Shown here: positions 26,069 to 35,661 of the stretch, piece by piece | How the letters are laid out: each line of letters begins with the position of its first letter | How positions within the stretch are numbered: position 1 is the first letter of the stretch | Assembly (NCBI GenBank): GCA_031401235.1 | Contig: JANNRJ010000018.1 | Coordinates: 6,454-70,453, forward strand | From: UBA3006 sp031401235 | GTDB taxonomy: Bacteria; Actinomycetota; Acidimicrobiia; Acidimicrobiales; Ilumatobacteraceae | Length of the DNA stretch: 64,000 bases | Direction of reading: 5' to 3' | The notes under the pieces: model-generated | What the model saw: only the letters and a program-made list of their open reading frames with translations | Told to the model about the DNA's origin: nothing | Databases searched by the model: none | Program-made: the position numbers and the translations under genes

Positions 26069-27290
26069 AGAACCGCTCAAGGTGTGGTTGTACGACCGAC
26101 ATGTCGCCACACTCACTACAAAGGGACAACCTGGCGAAGTCACTTGTACTTACACATCCGAAGCGCTCGAGATTTGGCCAGCAAACACGCCATTGCTGTC
26201 CTGCTCCCTGCTTGTTGGTCACCGACCGATGCCAGCAAAACCATTCTTCCGCGGGTTGTTACCAGAAGGGGCGAATCTCCAAGCTCTAGCTGCACGAGCA
26301 AAACTTTCGGTCTATGACACATTTGGGATGCTTGCGCGGTACGGTCGCGATGTCGCCGGGGCACTGGTCATTGACACTCAACCTCCTGGGTCGCGCGACG
26401 AGCGCGTCGAGCCATACAGCGACGAGACACTTGCCAATGAGGTTTCCGCGCTTCCTGAGCAACCACTCGGTGTGTACGACGACAGTGAACTTTCAATTGC
26501 AGGATTACAAGGAAAACTCTTGCTTGTCGCTCTGGCTGGCGGGAAATGGGGTCGTCCAATCCACGGAATGCCATCAACTCATATTCTCAAAGTAGAGAAT
26601 CTACGCTTTCCAGGAATGGCAGAGATGGAGGTTGCAAGTTTGTCCTTAGCCAAACAAATTGGTCTAACAACAATTGATGCGACCTTAATAACAGTTGGCA
26701 ACACACCTTGTCTGGTGGTATCCCGTTTTGACCGCGTGGTCAATATAGACGGAACTGTCAAATCTCGTATTCACCAAGAAGACACGTGCCAGGCACTTGG
26801 ACGAGACTCCGACGCTAATGGCGGCACCGGCAAATACGAACGGTCTGGGGGCCCAAAACTGGTCGAGATCGCTCAATTGCTCGATCGCTATTCACACGAC
26901 GGAGAGCAGGAACTAATCAAATTGGTCGAAATGATTACGTTTAACACAGTGATCGGCAATGCAGATGCACATGGCAAAAATGTCGCACTACTCCATAACC
27001 CCGACGGCACGATTCAGTTGGCACCTCTTTACGACACCGTGCCCACAATCCTCTACCCATCGTTGAGAACCAACGCCGCGATGTCGATTTCTAATAATCA
27101 AGACTTGTACACAATTTCTGTAGATGACATCGTCGAAGAAGCGACTCGCTGGCCACTTTCAGAAAAAGTCGCAAGACAATCAGTAATCAACCTTCTTGAC
27201 CGACTTGCTACTGCTCTTGATGCCATTCAAATTCCTAATGAGTTGGCCACCCTCATACGAGATCGAACTAAGCCACTCCTAAAACACTAG
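26040..27290 (+). CDS. hipA: HipA-like serine/threonine kinase toxin
   Basis: The 416-residue protein has the HipA N-lobe (KVWLYDRHVATL, FRGLLPEG, RYGRDVAGALVI) and kinase core: the nucleotide segment SIAGLQGKLL, LVVSRFDR, HQEDTCQALG, the catalytic loop NTVIGNADAHGKNVAL with Asp, and the metal-binding APLYDTV. HipA kinases inactivate a translation component, classically glutamyl-tRNA synthetase, and cause growth arrest or persistence. ATG 26040 lies inside hipB; ATG 26058 (MPRKEPLKVW) is an equally good start and resembles other HipA N-termini. SIAGLQGK differs from the common SVAGAQ.K. The stop overlaps the convergent oxidoreductase gene by 4 bases. Confidence 0.9.
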   Translation: MTQKNRMPRKEPLKVWLYDRHVATLTTKGQPGEVTCTYTSEALEIWPANTPLLSCSLLVGHRPMPAKPFFRGLLPEGANLQALAARAKLSVYDTFGMLARYGRDVAGALVIDTQPPGSRDERVEPYSDETLANEVSALPEQPLGVYDDSELSIAGLQGKLLLVALAGGKWGRPIHGMPSTHILKVENLRFPGMAEMEVASLSLAKQIGLTTIDATLITVGNTPCLVVSRFDRVVNIDGTVKSRIHQEDTCQALGRDSDANGGTGKYERSGGPKLVEIAQLLDRYSHDGEQELIKLVEMITFNTVIGNADAHGKNVALLHNPDGTIQLAPLYDTVPTILYPSLRTNAAMSISNNQDLYTISVDDIVEEATRWPLSEKVARQSVINLLDRLATALDAIQIPNELATLIRDRTKPLLKH

Positions 27291-30200
27291 TGAACTGACA
27301 CCATGTTGAATTCGGCGAGCGCCAAATCACGCTCGGTGTAATACCGTTCGAGCGAGGCGCGCTTGACGCCTTCGAAACCACGAATCAATTCTGGTGATTC
27401 CAATACTCGTTGTGCCAATATGACATTTTCGCCGGTTAACTGTGTGCTTATAGCGGCGATCTGCAGGCAGAACTCCTCCACGAGCGAGCGCTCCAGTTTG
27501 CGCATTTCGGTCCGACCGAACGGATCGAACGAAGTGCCACGAACGATTTTCATGGCGCGAAGCAAATGGAATGTAGGGTGTGCGAAAAGTGGGTGCAGGC
27601 GTGTCTTGCGCTTCATCCCTAGAGACTTCAGTACCGGTGGTTGTAGCAAATAACGCTTCTTGTGATTGTTCGAAACCATTCGACCGATATCAGTTTGAAA
27701 CTTCGGGTTGAGGTGTAGTCGCGCCACTTCGTATTCGTCTTTATATGCCATCAATCTGAATAAATGCAGTGCCGCAGCCTTCGATAATACCGACGATCCC
27801 GGAGCCACAGAAATTTCCTGGCGCACAAGCGGCGCTAAAGTAGTCACATAACGCTCGGCCAGAGATTGATTCTGATAATCGATGAGTTCGGCAGCGAGAA
27901 GCGAAACGAAATCTGCAAGCGCTTTGTCTGCCTTTCGAGGCAAACTCGCGGCGAGCAAAGCCTGAGCCTGCACGATGGCGGTCGGAGATGGCGAGGGATC
28001 CATACTCCCCGGACGTGAGGCTGAAAACCGACGTTCAATCAATTGGGGATCGGCGACAACAAGTCTCCCCAACCGAAAAGCGAGCAAACTCCGCTCCACA
28101 GCGGCCCCGTTCACCGTAATTGCGCTTTCAATGGATTCTCGTGAAATCGGCAGAACACCGAACTGATACGCCGCGCCGAGCGCAATGAGATTTGCTGGCA
28201 TGTGATCCCTAAATACATGCTCGGCCAGCGACACAAAATCCACCACTAAGGCGCCGCCGGGCATTACGGAATTGCGCAAGGATTCAATAATTTCGGCAGA
28301 ATCACCAAACTCTTGGGCGGTATCAATCACCATCGAGGATGTCGCCACCCGTGATGACGAAATGATCGCCCGTGTTCGCTGTCGATTGAGTTTGGCTCGG
28401 TGTTGTGGCTCGTTTGCCACAAGCATGTCCAAGGCAATGAGCAAATCCGTCGATTGTTCACTTATCGAGCTAGCCAAGTCTAGTGAAGATCGGCTGATCT
28501 TGATATGTGATACGACCGGCCCACCCTTTTGAGACAGTCCGGTTTGGTCAAGACCGATCACATCAAGCCCATCAAACGCGGCCGCTGTGGCAAGTATTTG
28601 GTTCAGTGTAACTAGACCAGTTCCGCCGATCCCAACGGTGAACACACCGTAGCCATCGGCAGGAATTTCTGGAAGTTTCGGGTTCGCAATCTCGACTGGG
28701 AGATCAATATCTGAAATTTTGACTTCGTCATGAGCAACGATGTCCACCGTGACGAAACTTGGACAATCTCCGTCTAGGCATGAGTAATCGGTATTGCACG
28801 ACGCCTGATGAATCTGAGTCTTGCGTCCAAGAATGGAATCAACTGGCTGAACGGAAAGGCATGTGCTCTTTGCTCCACAGTCGCCACAGCCCTCACATAT
28901 GGCCTCGTTAATAATGACACGTGTTTTTCGCTCGGGTGCAAGTTTTCGTTTGCGGAGTCGACGCATTTCGTTGGCGCATGCCTGATCGTAAACGAGCACG
29001 GTGACACCATTGACCTTGGATAGTACCACCTGTGCCTCATCAAGTCGGGAACGATCCCACACCTTGACCGATCGCGGAATCTTCCATAGTCGCGCCGACC
29101 ATTTATATCTGGCCATGTCGTCGGCGATGATAATTATCTTCTGCACACCCTCGAGTAGCAATGTGCCGCACAATTCAGGTATCGCCACTTGCCCAGTGGG
29201 GTCTTGACCACCGGTCATTGCCACGACACCGTTATAAAGGATTTTAAATGTCATATTCACTCCGGCAGCGACCGCGAACCTCGGCACCAAGCAACCGGAG
29301 TGGAAATATGTGCCATCTCCCATGTTCTGCACAAAGTGTGGGGCTTCAACGAATGGCGCACGACCTATCCACTGAGCACCTTCACCACCCATCTGCGTAT
29401 ATGAGGTGACACCACGGTCCATCAACATCACCATGGCGTGGCAACCGACTCCACCGCCGACAGGACTGCCCGTTACATCTTGGGTGGCACGATTATGCGA
29501 ACAACCTGAGCAGAAATACGGCGTTCTGGCGGCGGCATCGATTCGGTCTAGAGTTCCCGCAGTTACCGGAATTTGTAATTTCTGACTTGCAGCGAGATCA
29601 GTGAAACCAAGTGCCCGAACGATCAACGGACGGATCCGGTCCGCGGTGAGCTCATTATCCTGCGGAAAGAGAATCATTCCGGCGGTATCGCGCTTGCCTT
29701 CGATGACCGGCCGCTCGCGATGCTCGTACAACAACTCTCGAATCTGGCGCTCAATAAATGAACGCTTCTCTTCGACCACGATGACCCGCGTTAGTCCGCG
29801 TACGAAACGATCAAGAATTCCAGGTTCAAGTGGATAAGGCACTGATAGTTGAAGCAGTCGCACACCTCTTGAAGAAAGCTCTCGGTCGGTCAAGCCGATT
29901 TCGCCAAGTGCCTGACGCAACTCGACATATGTGCGCCCGCTTGAAATTATTCCGACCGTGTCGCTGGCAGATGAAACTGTGATGCGATTGACGCCATTGG
30001 CGGCGATGAAATGGAGTGCCGCCGGAATCCGTCGCTCGTAGAGTTCCTTTTCCATCGCCAAGGTATCGGGGATGAAAAAACGGGGGCGCTGCTCATATTC
30101 CCATTCCGCTCCATCGATTCGAAATTTCGAATTGGTGACGAATTGCTTATGACTGTCCACCTTGGCGATTCCGAATCCGTCGGCCACGGCAGTGACAATT

Positions 30201-30799
30201 TTCAATCCGGCGTAAAGGCCTGTGGCTCGCGACATTTCGAATGCACATCTGCCCAGTTCAATCACCTCTTGTACGTTTCCCGGTGAAAAAATTGGAATAG
30301 CCAGATCTAATAGCGCGTGCTCACACGCCCCAGGAAGTGTTGAAGACTTCGATGACGGGTCATCGCCAACGGCGAGCACTACTCCGCCATTTGCACCGGC
30401 CCCATGAAGATTGGCGTGTCGCAGAGCATCACCGCATCTGTCCAGCCCAGGCGTCTTGCCGTACCACAATCCAATCACGCCATCCAGATCCTTCAGTGGA
30501 GCGAGATGGTTTTGCTGACTTCCCCAAACCGCAGTTGCGGCAAGTTCCTCATTCATCCCACTCACATGCTGGATATTGAGTTGTCCCTTATCCATCCGAT
30601 CCAGCGCCATATCGAATCCACCAAGGGGCGAACCTGGATATCCAGAAACGAATGCCGCGGTATTTAGTCCGTGGGAACGATCGGCGCGAAGTTGATCCAC
30701 CAATACCCGAACCACCGCCTGAACGCCGGTGAGCAAAACGTCGCCGTCCTGACGTTCATATCGTTCTTTCAGAGTGAACGAATCGCGGTCAATCGTCAC
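27287..30799 (-). CDS. Indolepyruvate ferredoxin oxidoreductase, fused alpha/beta chain
   Basis: This 1170-residue cytoplasmic enzyme oxidatively decarboxylates aryl- or branched 2-oxo acids to acyl-CoA and reduces ferredoxin. Order along the chain: an N-terminal pyrimidine-type domain (AFVSGYPGSPLGGFD near residue 50), a thiamine-diphosphate domain around residues 430-600 (CSGCSHNRAT, MGGEGAQWIG, NMGDGTYFHSG), an iron-sulfur segment near 632-680 (CEGCGDCGAKSTC and several further Cys), and the gamma-type domain from about 725 (GIGGTGLVTLNQ, GLDQTGLSQKGGPV). Fused forms of this length are common in aerobic bacteria. The start is GTG 30799. The gene probably serves aromatic or branched-chain amino-acid catabolism with the neighbouring acyl-CoA genes. 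Confidence 0.93.
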   Translation of the reverse strand: MTIDRDSFTLKERYERQDGDVLLTGVQAVVRVLVDQLRADRSHGLNTAAFVSGYPGSPLGGFDMALDRMDKGQLNIQHVSGMNEELAATAVWGSQQNHLAPLKDLDGVIGLWYGKTPGLDRCGDALRHANLHGAGANGGVVLAVGDDPSSKSSTLPGACEHALLDLAIPIFSPGNVQEVIELGRCAFEMSRATGLYAGLKIVTAVADGFGIAKVDSHKQFVTNSKFRIDGAEWEYEQRPRFFIPDTLAMEKELYERRIPAALHFIAANGVNRITVSSASDTVGIISSGRTYVELRQALGEIGLTDRELSSRGVRLLQLSVPYPLEPGILDRFVRGLTRVIVVEEKRSFIERQIRELLYEHRERPVIEGKRDTAGMILFPQDNELTADRIRPLIVRALGFTDLAASQKLQIPVTAGTLDRIDAAARTPYFCSGCSHNRATQDVTGSPVGGGVGCHAMVMLMDRGVTSYTQMGGEGAQWIGRAPFVEAPHFVQNMGDGTYFHSGCLVPRFAVAAGVNMTFKILYNGVVAMTGGQDPTGQVAIPELCGTLLLEGVQKIIIIADDMARYKWSARLWKIPRSVKVWDRSRLDEAQVVLSKVNGVTVLVYDQACANEMRRLRKRKLAPERKTRVIINEAICEGCGDCGAKSTCLSVQPVDSILGRKTQIHQASCNTDYSCLDGDCPSFVTVDIVAHDEVKISDIDLPVEIANPKLPEIPADGYGVFTVGIGGTGLVTLNQILATAAAFDGLDVIGLDQTGLSQKGGPVVSHIKISRSSLDLASSISEQSTDLLIALDMLVANEPQHRAKLNRQRTRAIISSSRVATSSMVIDTAQEFGDSAEIIESLRNSVMPGGALVVDFVSLAEHVFRDHMPANLIALGAAYQFGVLPISRESIESAITVNGAAVERSLLAFRLGRLVVADPQLIERRFSASRPGSMDPSPSPTAIVQAQALLAASLPRKADKALADFVSLLAAELIDYQNQSLAERYVTTLAPLVRQEISVAPGSSVLSKAAALHLFRLMAYKDEYEVARLHLNPKFQTDIGRMVSNNHKKRYLLQPPVLKSLGMKRKTRLHPLFAHPTFHLLRAMKIVRGTSFDPFGRTEMRKLERSLVEEFCLQIAAISTQLTGENVILAQRVLESPELIRGFEGVKRASLERYYTERDLALAEFNMVSVH

Positions 30800-30863
30800 G
30801 GCGCAATATTACATCAGGAGGACGCGTCAAAAATCAGCGTCCCAATGTCCATAGGCTTATCCA

Positions 30864-31724
30864 ATGATCGACATCCGTGAGGTGGGGCCACGAGATGGAT
30901 TACAAGTCGAAAAGCCAGTGACCACCAAACAACGCATCGAATTCATCCAACAATTGATCGCCGCAGGCGTCACTCACCTCGAAATTGCGTCATTCATGCG
31001 CGACGATCTAGTGCCGTCGATGGCAGGAGCAGAGCAGGTGGTATCCGGAGTTGCGGCGAAAATCGGTCTGACCCGAGTTGGCCTAGTGGCTAACACGAAG
31101 GGCGCTCAACGGGCGATGTCCTGCGGGCTGGATGAAATCACCATCACGGTTTCGTTGTCCGAAACGTACAGCCAAAAGAACACGGGGAGGAGTCGCGGCG
31201 ATGCCGTAAGAATCGCCGCTGAGGTCATCAATTTCATCGACGGCAAAGTGCCAACCGATGCAGTGATCTCGTGCGCCTTTGGATCCCCGTATTCCGATGT
31301 TTCGATGCACAACGACCTCCCCAAGTTCGTCAACGAACTCAAAAGTCTGGGATGCAGTCGAATCACTCTTGCTGACACCACGGGTGAGGCAACACCGCGA
31401 CTAATTCGTGAGGCACTTGCCCTTGTAGGCACCGATGTCGGTCTGCATCTTCACGAGACGCGCGGGACCGGATTGGTCAATGCCCTTACTGGTCTCGAAG
31501 TTGGAGTTCGTCGCTTTGACTCTTCACTAGGAGGCATTGGCGGATCACCCTTCGCCGACGGCGCGGCCGGAAATATCGCAACTGAAACTCTGGTTTATTT
31601 GCTTCACGACTTGGGGTACTCGACGTCTATCAATCTTGAGAAACTGCTCGCCGTTACTCCCCTGCTCGCCCAAATGATTGGTCATCGACTGCCATCGGCA
31701 CTTGCTCAATTGCACTCGACCTGA
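30864..31724 (+). CDS. Hydroxymethylglutaryl-CoA lyase-like enzyme
   Basis: The 286-residue TIM-barrel protein starts MIDIREVGPRDGLQVE, with the catalytic Arg and metal Asp of the HMGL family (VGPRDGLQ), and keeps ADTTGEA and the metal pair in LHLHETRGTG. HMG-CoA lyase splits HMG-CoA to acetoacetate and acetyl-CoA in leucine breakdown. One striking difference is that the flexible-loop signature GGCP, whose Cys is catalytic in known HMG-CoA lyases, reads GGSPFADGAAGN, so Cys is replaced by Ser. Activity may be altered, or the enzyme may act on a related 3-hydroxyacyl-CoA. It is divergent from the oxidoreductase; the tail faces the convergent lspA gene. Confidence 0.8.
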   Translation: MIDIREVGPRDGLQVEKPVTTKQRIEFIQQLIAAGVTHLEIASFMRDDLVPSMAGAEQVVSGVAAKIGLTRVGLVANTKGAQRAMSCGLDEITITVSLSETYSQKNTGRSRGDAVRIAAEVINFIDGKVPTDAVISCAFGSPYSDVSMHNDLPKFVNELKSLGCSRITLADTTGEATPRLIREALALVGTDVGLHLHETRGTGLVNALTGLEVGVRRFDSSLGGIGGSPFADGAAGNIATETLVYLLHDLGYSTSINLEKLLAVTPLLAQMIGHRLPSALAQLHST

Positions 31725-31748
31725 TTTGCCTCAGTATTTCGACGTGTT

Positions 31749-32174
31749 TCAAAGTATGAGCAGCACAACTCCCACCAGCAGAAGTGCGTCGGCGAGATTG
31801 AATATAGGCCATCTTCCGATGCTTATGAAGTCGATGACGCTGCCCCCGATAATCCGGTCAACGACATTGGCAATCGCGCCGCCAACGACGAGTCCAGCGG
31901 CAATTGGTGGCCGAATCGCGCCGCGCCACGCCGAAATCGCAACCGCGGTTGCGATCGACGCCGTCAACACGATTATCGCAGCGGCCGGTAAATATGCACC
32001 CATTCCCAACACGACACCGTGGTTGTGGACAAGGCGCAAAGTGATCGAACCGATCCTTTTGCCATGGCCAGCCAACGTGTCCAATGCCCAGAACTTGGAC
32101 ACAATATCAATGCCAAGGGTTACTGCCGCTGTTGCGACGAGGATGATTCGGGATCGAACTGACGCGCCTGGCAT
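31749..32174 (-). CDS. lspA: Lipoprotein signal peptidase
   Basis: The 141-residue membrane aspartyl protease removes signal peptides from diacylated prolipoproteins. Four membrane helices are evident. Both catalytic Asp motifs are seen: GGAIANVVDRIIGGSVIDF (residues about 98-116) and RWPIFNLADA (about 120-129). The usual N-x-G-x-A-F segment appears as HNHGVVLGM, slightly divergent. It follows the enoyl-CoA hydratase with a TAATG overlap, an unusual operon partner. Lipoproteins such as the Tat-exported binding protein in this window would be substrates. Confidence 0.9.
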   Translation of the reverse strand: MPGASVRSRIILVATAAVTLGIDIVSKFWALDTLAGHGKRIGSITLRLVHNHGVVLGMGAYLPAAAIIVLTASIATAVAISAWRGAIRPPIAAGLVVGGAIANVVDRIIGGSVIDFISIGRWPIFNLADALLLVGVVLLIL

Positions 32175-32932
32175 TAGATTCTCCAGGTCGGCTGGCGCTT
32201 TTCTAAATAGGCGGCGATCCCTTCTTGGGCCTCAGCGGATTCAAACACACGTTCCGAGAGCCTGCGCATCTCGTCAAGATTTGTTTCGTAGGCATCGTTT
32301 GCGGCGCGACGCAAAATCTTGATCGTCATCGCCACTGCCTCCGGTCCTGCTACACAAATTGATTCAACAAGTCCTTGTGCCGTGATGTGCGGATCTTCTG
32401 AAACATGAGTTACCAATCCGATTGAAAGCGCGCGAGTAGCACTAAATTCTTCCCCAGTAATAAATGCTGATGCTGCGCTTGACCATCCGACTCGCGCCAA
32501 AATAGGAACCGAGATTGCCGCCGGTACGGCACCCAACTTCACTTCAGTAAATGCAAAATTGACGGTTGGAGCCACAACGACCAGATCACATGCCGCCATA
32601 ATTCCTAAACCACCTGCCCGAGCGGAACCTGTTAAAACCGCGATTGTTGGTTGCCGAACCTGACGAAGTGCGAGAAACACTTTGGCTAAACCACTGAGGT
32701 CGATTGGCCCATTGGCAAGTTGCTTTAGATCAAGACCCGAACAGAAGATGGGCGGTGTGTGAGTGAGGATTATTACACGACTGGTGGACTCGCCAGCCCG
32801 TTCGATTGCGTGCAGTAGTTCCCCGAGAAAGTCTGAGGATAAGGCGTTGCGGGTATTTGGAGAATTGAACGTGATAGTTGTCGCCCGTGGCGTGACTTCA
32901 AGAACTATCTGCGCATCAGTCGACGAGTTCAC
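32174..32932 (-). CDS. Enoyl-CoA hydratase/isomerase (crotonase) family protein
   Basis: The 252-residue protein has the crotonase fold: NTRNALSSDF near residue 25, the oxyanion-hole region FCSGLDLKQL (about 58-67) and GSARAGGLGIMAACDLVV (about 102-119). At the second catalytic position (LGAVPAAISV) the Glu used by hydratases in the nearby helix is not obvious, so isomerase or another crotonase reaction is possible. The start is GTG 32932. It is coupled to lspA downstream. A role in acyl-CoA breakdown fits the neighbourhood. Confidence 0.85.
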   Translation of the reverse strand: MNSSTDAQIVLEVTPRATTITFNSPNTRNALSSDFLGELLHAIERAGESTSRVIILTHTPPIFCSGLDLKQLANGPIDLSGLAKVFLALRQVRQPTIAVLTGSARAGGLGIMAACDLVVVAPTVNFAFTEVKLGAVPAAISVPILARVGWSSAASAFITGEEFSATRALSIGLVTHVSEDPHITAQGLVESICVAGPEAVAMTIKILRRAANDAYETNLDEMRRLSERVFESAEAQEGIAAYLEKRQPTWRI

Positions 32933-33012
32933 TCACAGCAGATTACTTGACGCACAGATGACATACTTCCGAGTATCCTGTTCTAGTTCCCGATATGGGT
33001 TTAGGTAAATTT

Positions 33013-33087
<75 letters not shown>

Positions 33088-33355
33088 TCGAAGACTCCCC
33101 CTCAAAATCACTTTCTGAATTTCGCCCATTACAGCACGTATCCTCATGTGCACTAGAAATATTACTGAAGATACAGAATTGAAAGCGTCGGTTCAAACAT
33201 CAATTCACAATGGCCCAATTTTACCGTCACAGCGCGTCGCAGAATGCCCAGAAACCGACGGTACTACAATTTAGCAAACCAATTGTGTTTCTAATTTTTC
33301 TGAATTCATATGCGCTAAACTCGCGAGCAAGAAAAAAGAGGAATAGCGAGGCGCA
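33088..33355. other. AT-rich spacer downstream of tRNA-Gly
   Basis: The 268 bases between the tRNA and the nuclease-like gene are clearly more AT-rich than the surroundings. I see no gene, integrase fragment or repeat of the tRNA 3' end here. A purine-rich AAAAAAGAGGAATAGCGAGG segment just before 33356 provides the ribosome binding site of the next gene. The composition and tRNA position fit an old insertion, without direct proof. Confidence 0.4.
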
Positions 33356-34234
33356 ATGCCAAAGCGGACGAATTTCCATCAAGCCATCGTTTATTTCGTC
33401 AAGAAGCAAACGGCGGGTGATGAAGCGACAGTCACCGAATCCAAGTTGCTCTTAGACTCTTCCACTGGCGAATTGAGGGAAGTAGACGTTGTAATCGAGG
33501 GTGCCATTGGTGATGATGTTGTCACTATCTCAATTGAGGTCACATCCGGAGCGCGGCCAGCGACCGTTGAATGGGTTGAGCGGGAAATCAGCAAACACCA
33601 GCAAATGCCAACGAATTCACTTCTTTTGGTGAGCTGGTCGGGATTCACACCACAAGCGATCAAGAAAGCACAAGCACAAGGAGGACGCGTTCAAACGCTA
33701 ACTCCAGAAGTCATACAGAGTGCGAGGGTTCCCGATCTCTATATCGATTCGTTTGGTGCAACTCCGGAACGATTCACTCTTCTACTGCGGGATCCCGACG
33801 GATCTGAATCGCGGGGTGACGACTTCTTGTCAACGGCAAATATTTACAGTGGGCCAACGCACGATGATTACCTGTGCACCCTTCAAGACTTGACGCAAAG
33901 AGTGATTAACGCGAATTCGGACTCGATAGAAATAATAGCGCATGCGCGAGAGGACAAGAGCGAGATCTCTCACTTTTCAATTGAGCATAATGATCTGGAG
34001 AAAATTGGTTTGTACATTCTAAGGAGTGACACGGAAGAGTGGTACCGGATTCAAGGACTCTATACCTCTGGCCCGTTCCACTTAGTTCAGGTGAAAACGG
34101 ACTTCACCGTGATGCGACTCGGAACGACAAACTTCGCGATGACAAAGGTCTTACTGGGTGGTCAGCCCGCCGTGTTCGTGCTGACAGCAAATCCGGATAA
34201 TAAGTCATCCACCGTTTCCTGGCGATTAGTTTGA
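33356..34234 (+). CDS. Predicted PD-(D/E)XK-like nuclease domain protein, orphan
   Basis: The 292-residue protein is not a named family to me. Residues about 28-80 (GELREVDVVIEG, then VVTISIEVTSGARPATVEWVEREISKHQ) match the pattern of restriction-endonuclease-like domains of the REIDV...IECRD.R..DV.WIE type, where the Asp of EVD and Glu of IEV hold metal. The third catalytic residue, usually Lys or Arg after the Glu, is Thr here. A following strand-helix LLLVSWSGFTPQAIKKAQAQG is the typical next Rossmann-like unit. The remaining 170 residues are unassigned. It stands alone beside a tRNA-Gly gene with no methylase or helicase, in relatively AT-rich DNA, suggesting acquired defence or mobile cargo. 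Confidence 0.6.
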   Translation: MPKRTNFHQAIVYFVKKQTAGDEATVTESKLLLDSSTGELREVDVVIEGAIGDDVVTISIEVTSGARPATVEWVEREISKHQQMPTNSLLLVSWSGFTPQAIKKAQAQGGRVQTLTPEVIQSARVPDLYIDSFGATPERFTLLLRDPDGSESRGDDFLSTANIYSGPTHDDYLCTLQDLTQRVINANSDSIEIIAHAREDKSEISHFSIEHNDLEKIGLYILRSDTEEWYRIQGLYTSGPFHLVQVKTDFTVMRLGTTNFAMTKVLLGGQPAVFVLTANPDNKSSTVSWRLV

Positions 34235-34387
34235 TTGAAGCGATAATGGTCGGTCGACGAAGCAGCGGCAACGTTCTTAACCAATAGGCGAAAATAGTTC
34301 ATTTAGGTGGAAGCTCTTTGCTGTGAACCGCTTCAAAATATTCCAAATTCACAATGCGGCTGTAGCCAACCGCGCCACTTCGGTCAC

Positions 34388-34843
34388 TTACTTCGGCATC
34401 TCCCAGGGTATTTGAGGCAGGGCATGGCCAGTTTCAATAAACGATTTGAGATTGGAAAGCACGGCTGACCAGCCCTCGGTAACTGCATTAAGTTCTGCCG
34501 CGTCGGCGAGATTTTCATGATTGACAGTGAGGCGAACAATGTTTAGGTACGAATCTATTTTTATTGTTACTCGGGAAGGTTCATGACTATGCACGGCATC
34601 CGGTTCGGTCCAAGTGAACGAGAGTCGAGTAGGCATCGAGCAATCGGTGACAATTCCCACGACATCTACCGCGTGTGTTTCATCACCGCGTTGGTGCTCC
34701 CACTTGGAGCCGACCCGCCAATCCGAAATATTGTTGTGACCCCAAAATTTATGTGTCACTTTGGGATCGGTGATCGCCCGCCAAATATTTTCAGCCGATC
34801 CATTGATAAAAGTGACATATACAAAATTGAGATCTGTTGACAT
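34388..34843 (-). CDS. SRPBCC/AHSA1-family protein
   Basis: The 151-residue protein has the START-like fold of the activator-of-Hsp90-ATPase family: VTFINGSAENIWRAITDPKVTHKFWG at the N-terminus (quoted region residues 9-34), HDVDVVG-like central strands, and C-terminal helix GWSAVLSNLKSFIETG (about 128-143). Such proteins bind hydrophobic ligands in a cavity; ligand unknown. It is the last gene of a three-gene operon with an ABC-2 exporter, overlapping the permease stop by one base (TAATG). Confidence 0.85.
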   Translation of the reverse strand: MSTDLNFVYVTFINGSAENIWRAITDPKVTHKFWGHNNISDWRVGSKWEHQRGDETHAVDVVGIVTDCSMPTRLSFTWTEPDAVHSHEPSRVTIKIDSYLNIVRLTVNHENLADAAELNAVTEGWSAVLSNLKSFIETGHALPQIPWEMPK

Positions 34844-35661
34844 TATGTTGTAGCAACATCACGTTGAGCGAACAGAACCGTGGCGACAACCACTATGGGG
34901 ATCAAGTATCCAATTAGAGTCAGCAATGCGATTTGAGGCGATCGCTCAAAAGCGGCGCCTCTCATCTGCTCCCAGGGGACGACGATTCCAACATTTTCGG
35001 CGATCATGAATCGTCCAAACTTTGGCCAGAAACCGGCAATCATACGTTCGATAACCAATGCCCAAGTCGCCAGCGCCACCAATGCAGCGCTTGTATTGCG
35101 CCCGATGGTGGCAATGCTCACTGCCAAGACTGTTACGAGCAAGGTGATAAACGAGATTCGAATCATTGCCAACAGCAACGCACCCCACCACGATGCACTG
35201 GTTCCTTCCGTATCTCCATGGACAACAACCGCGGGAATCGCTGATGCGAGGTACACAAACTGGAGCAAGTAACTTATCACAAACGACAGGATTGCGGCGG
35301 AGAGTGTGCGTGCGCCGTGAAGGCGTAGGCGCGACGGAACCCATGTCAGCATCGTCGTCATGGTCCCCGCCTTCCATTCGGCTCCTACGACAGATGCGCC
35401 ACAGATCACGGCCCCAACGACGAGAAACAACGTTCCTGGTAGAAGAAAACTCTCCTCACCACTGCCGCGAGTAACCCACCAATTCACCATATGAGCGGGA
35501 TGTCCCGTGTCATGGGCGAATTTAACTGGATTTCGGCTAGTCAGAAACAACATAAGACCGATGCCACCACATCCGACCAGGGCAATGAAGATCATCCATC
35601 GAACAAGTCGGCGATGAAGCGCTCGCCGCATTTCCACAACTACCAGGCGCAAAAATTTCAC
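34843..35661 (-). CDS. ABC-2 type transporter permease
   Basis: The 272-residue integral membrane protein has an N-terminal amphipathic start (KFLRLVVVEMRRALHRRLVRW) and about six membrane helices, the arrangement of ABC-2 permeases that partner with a single ATPase. The start is GTG 35661, overlapping the ATPase stop by 4 bases (GTGA). It likely exports a lipid, drug or peptide; nothing in the sequence identifies the cargo. Confidence 0.85.
   Translation of the reverse strand: MKFLRLVVVEMRRALHRRLVRWMIFIALVGCGGIGLMLFLTSRNPVKFAHDTGHPAHMVNWWVTRGSGEESFLLPGTLFLVVGAVICGASVVGAEWKAGTMTTMLTWVPSRLRLHGARTLSAAILSFVISYLLQFVYLASAIPAVVVHGDTEGTSASWWGALLLAMIRISFITLLVTVLAVSIATIGRNTSAALVALATWALVIERMIAGFWPKFGRFMIAENVGIVVPWEQMRGAAFERSPQIALLTLIGYLIPIVVVATVLFAQRDVATT

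Noticed and set aside
31678..32322. 214-codon plus-strand open frame across lspA and the start of the hydratase gene
   Set aside because: It is antisense to two recognisable, overlapping genes and its translation resembles no domain; a shadow frame.
34235..34387. Possible attachment-site copy of the tRNA-Gly 3' end downstream of the nuclease-like gene
   Set aside because: I compared this stretch with the tRNA 3' end and found no repeat; an integration boundary is not demonstrated.
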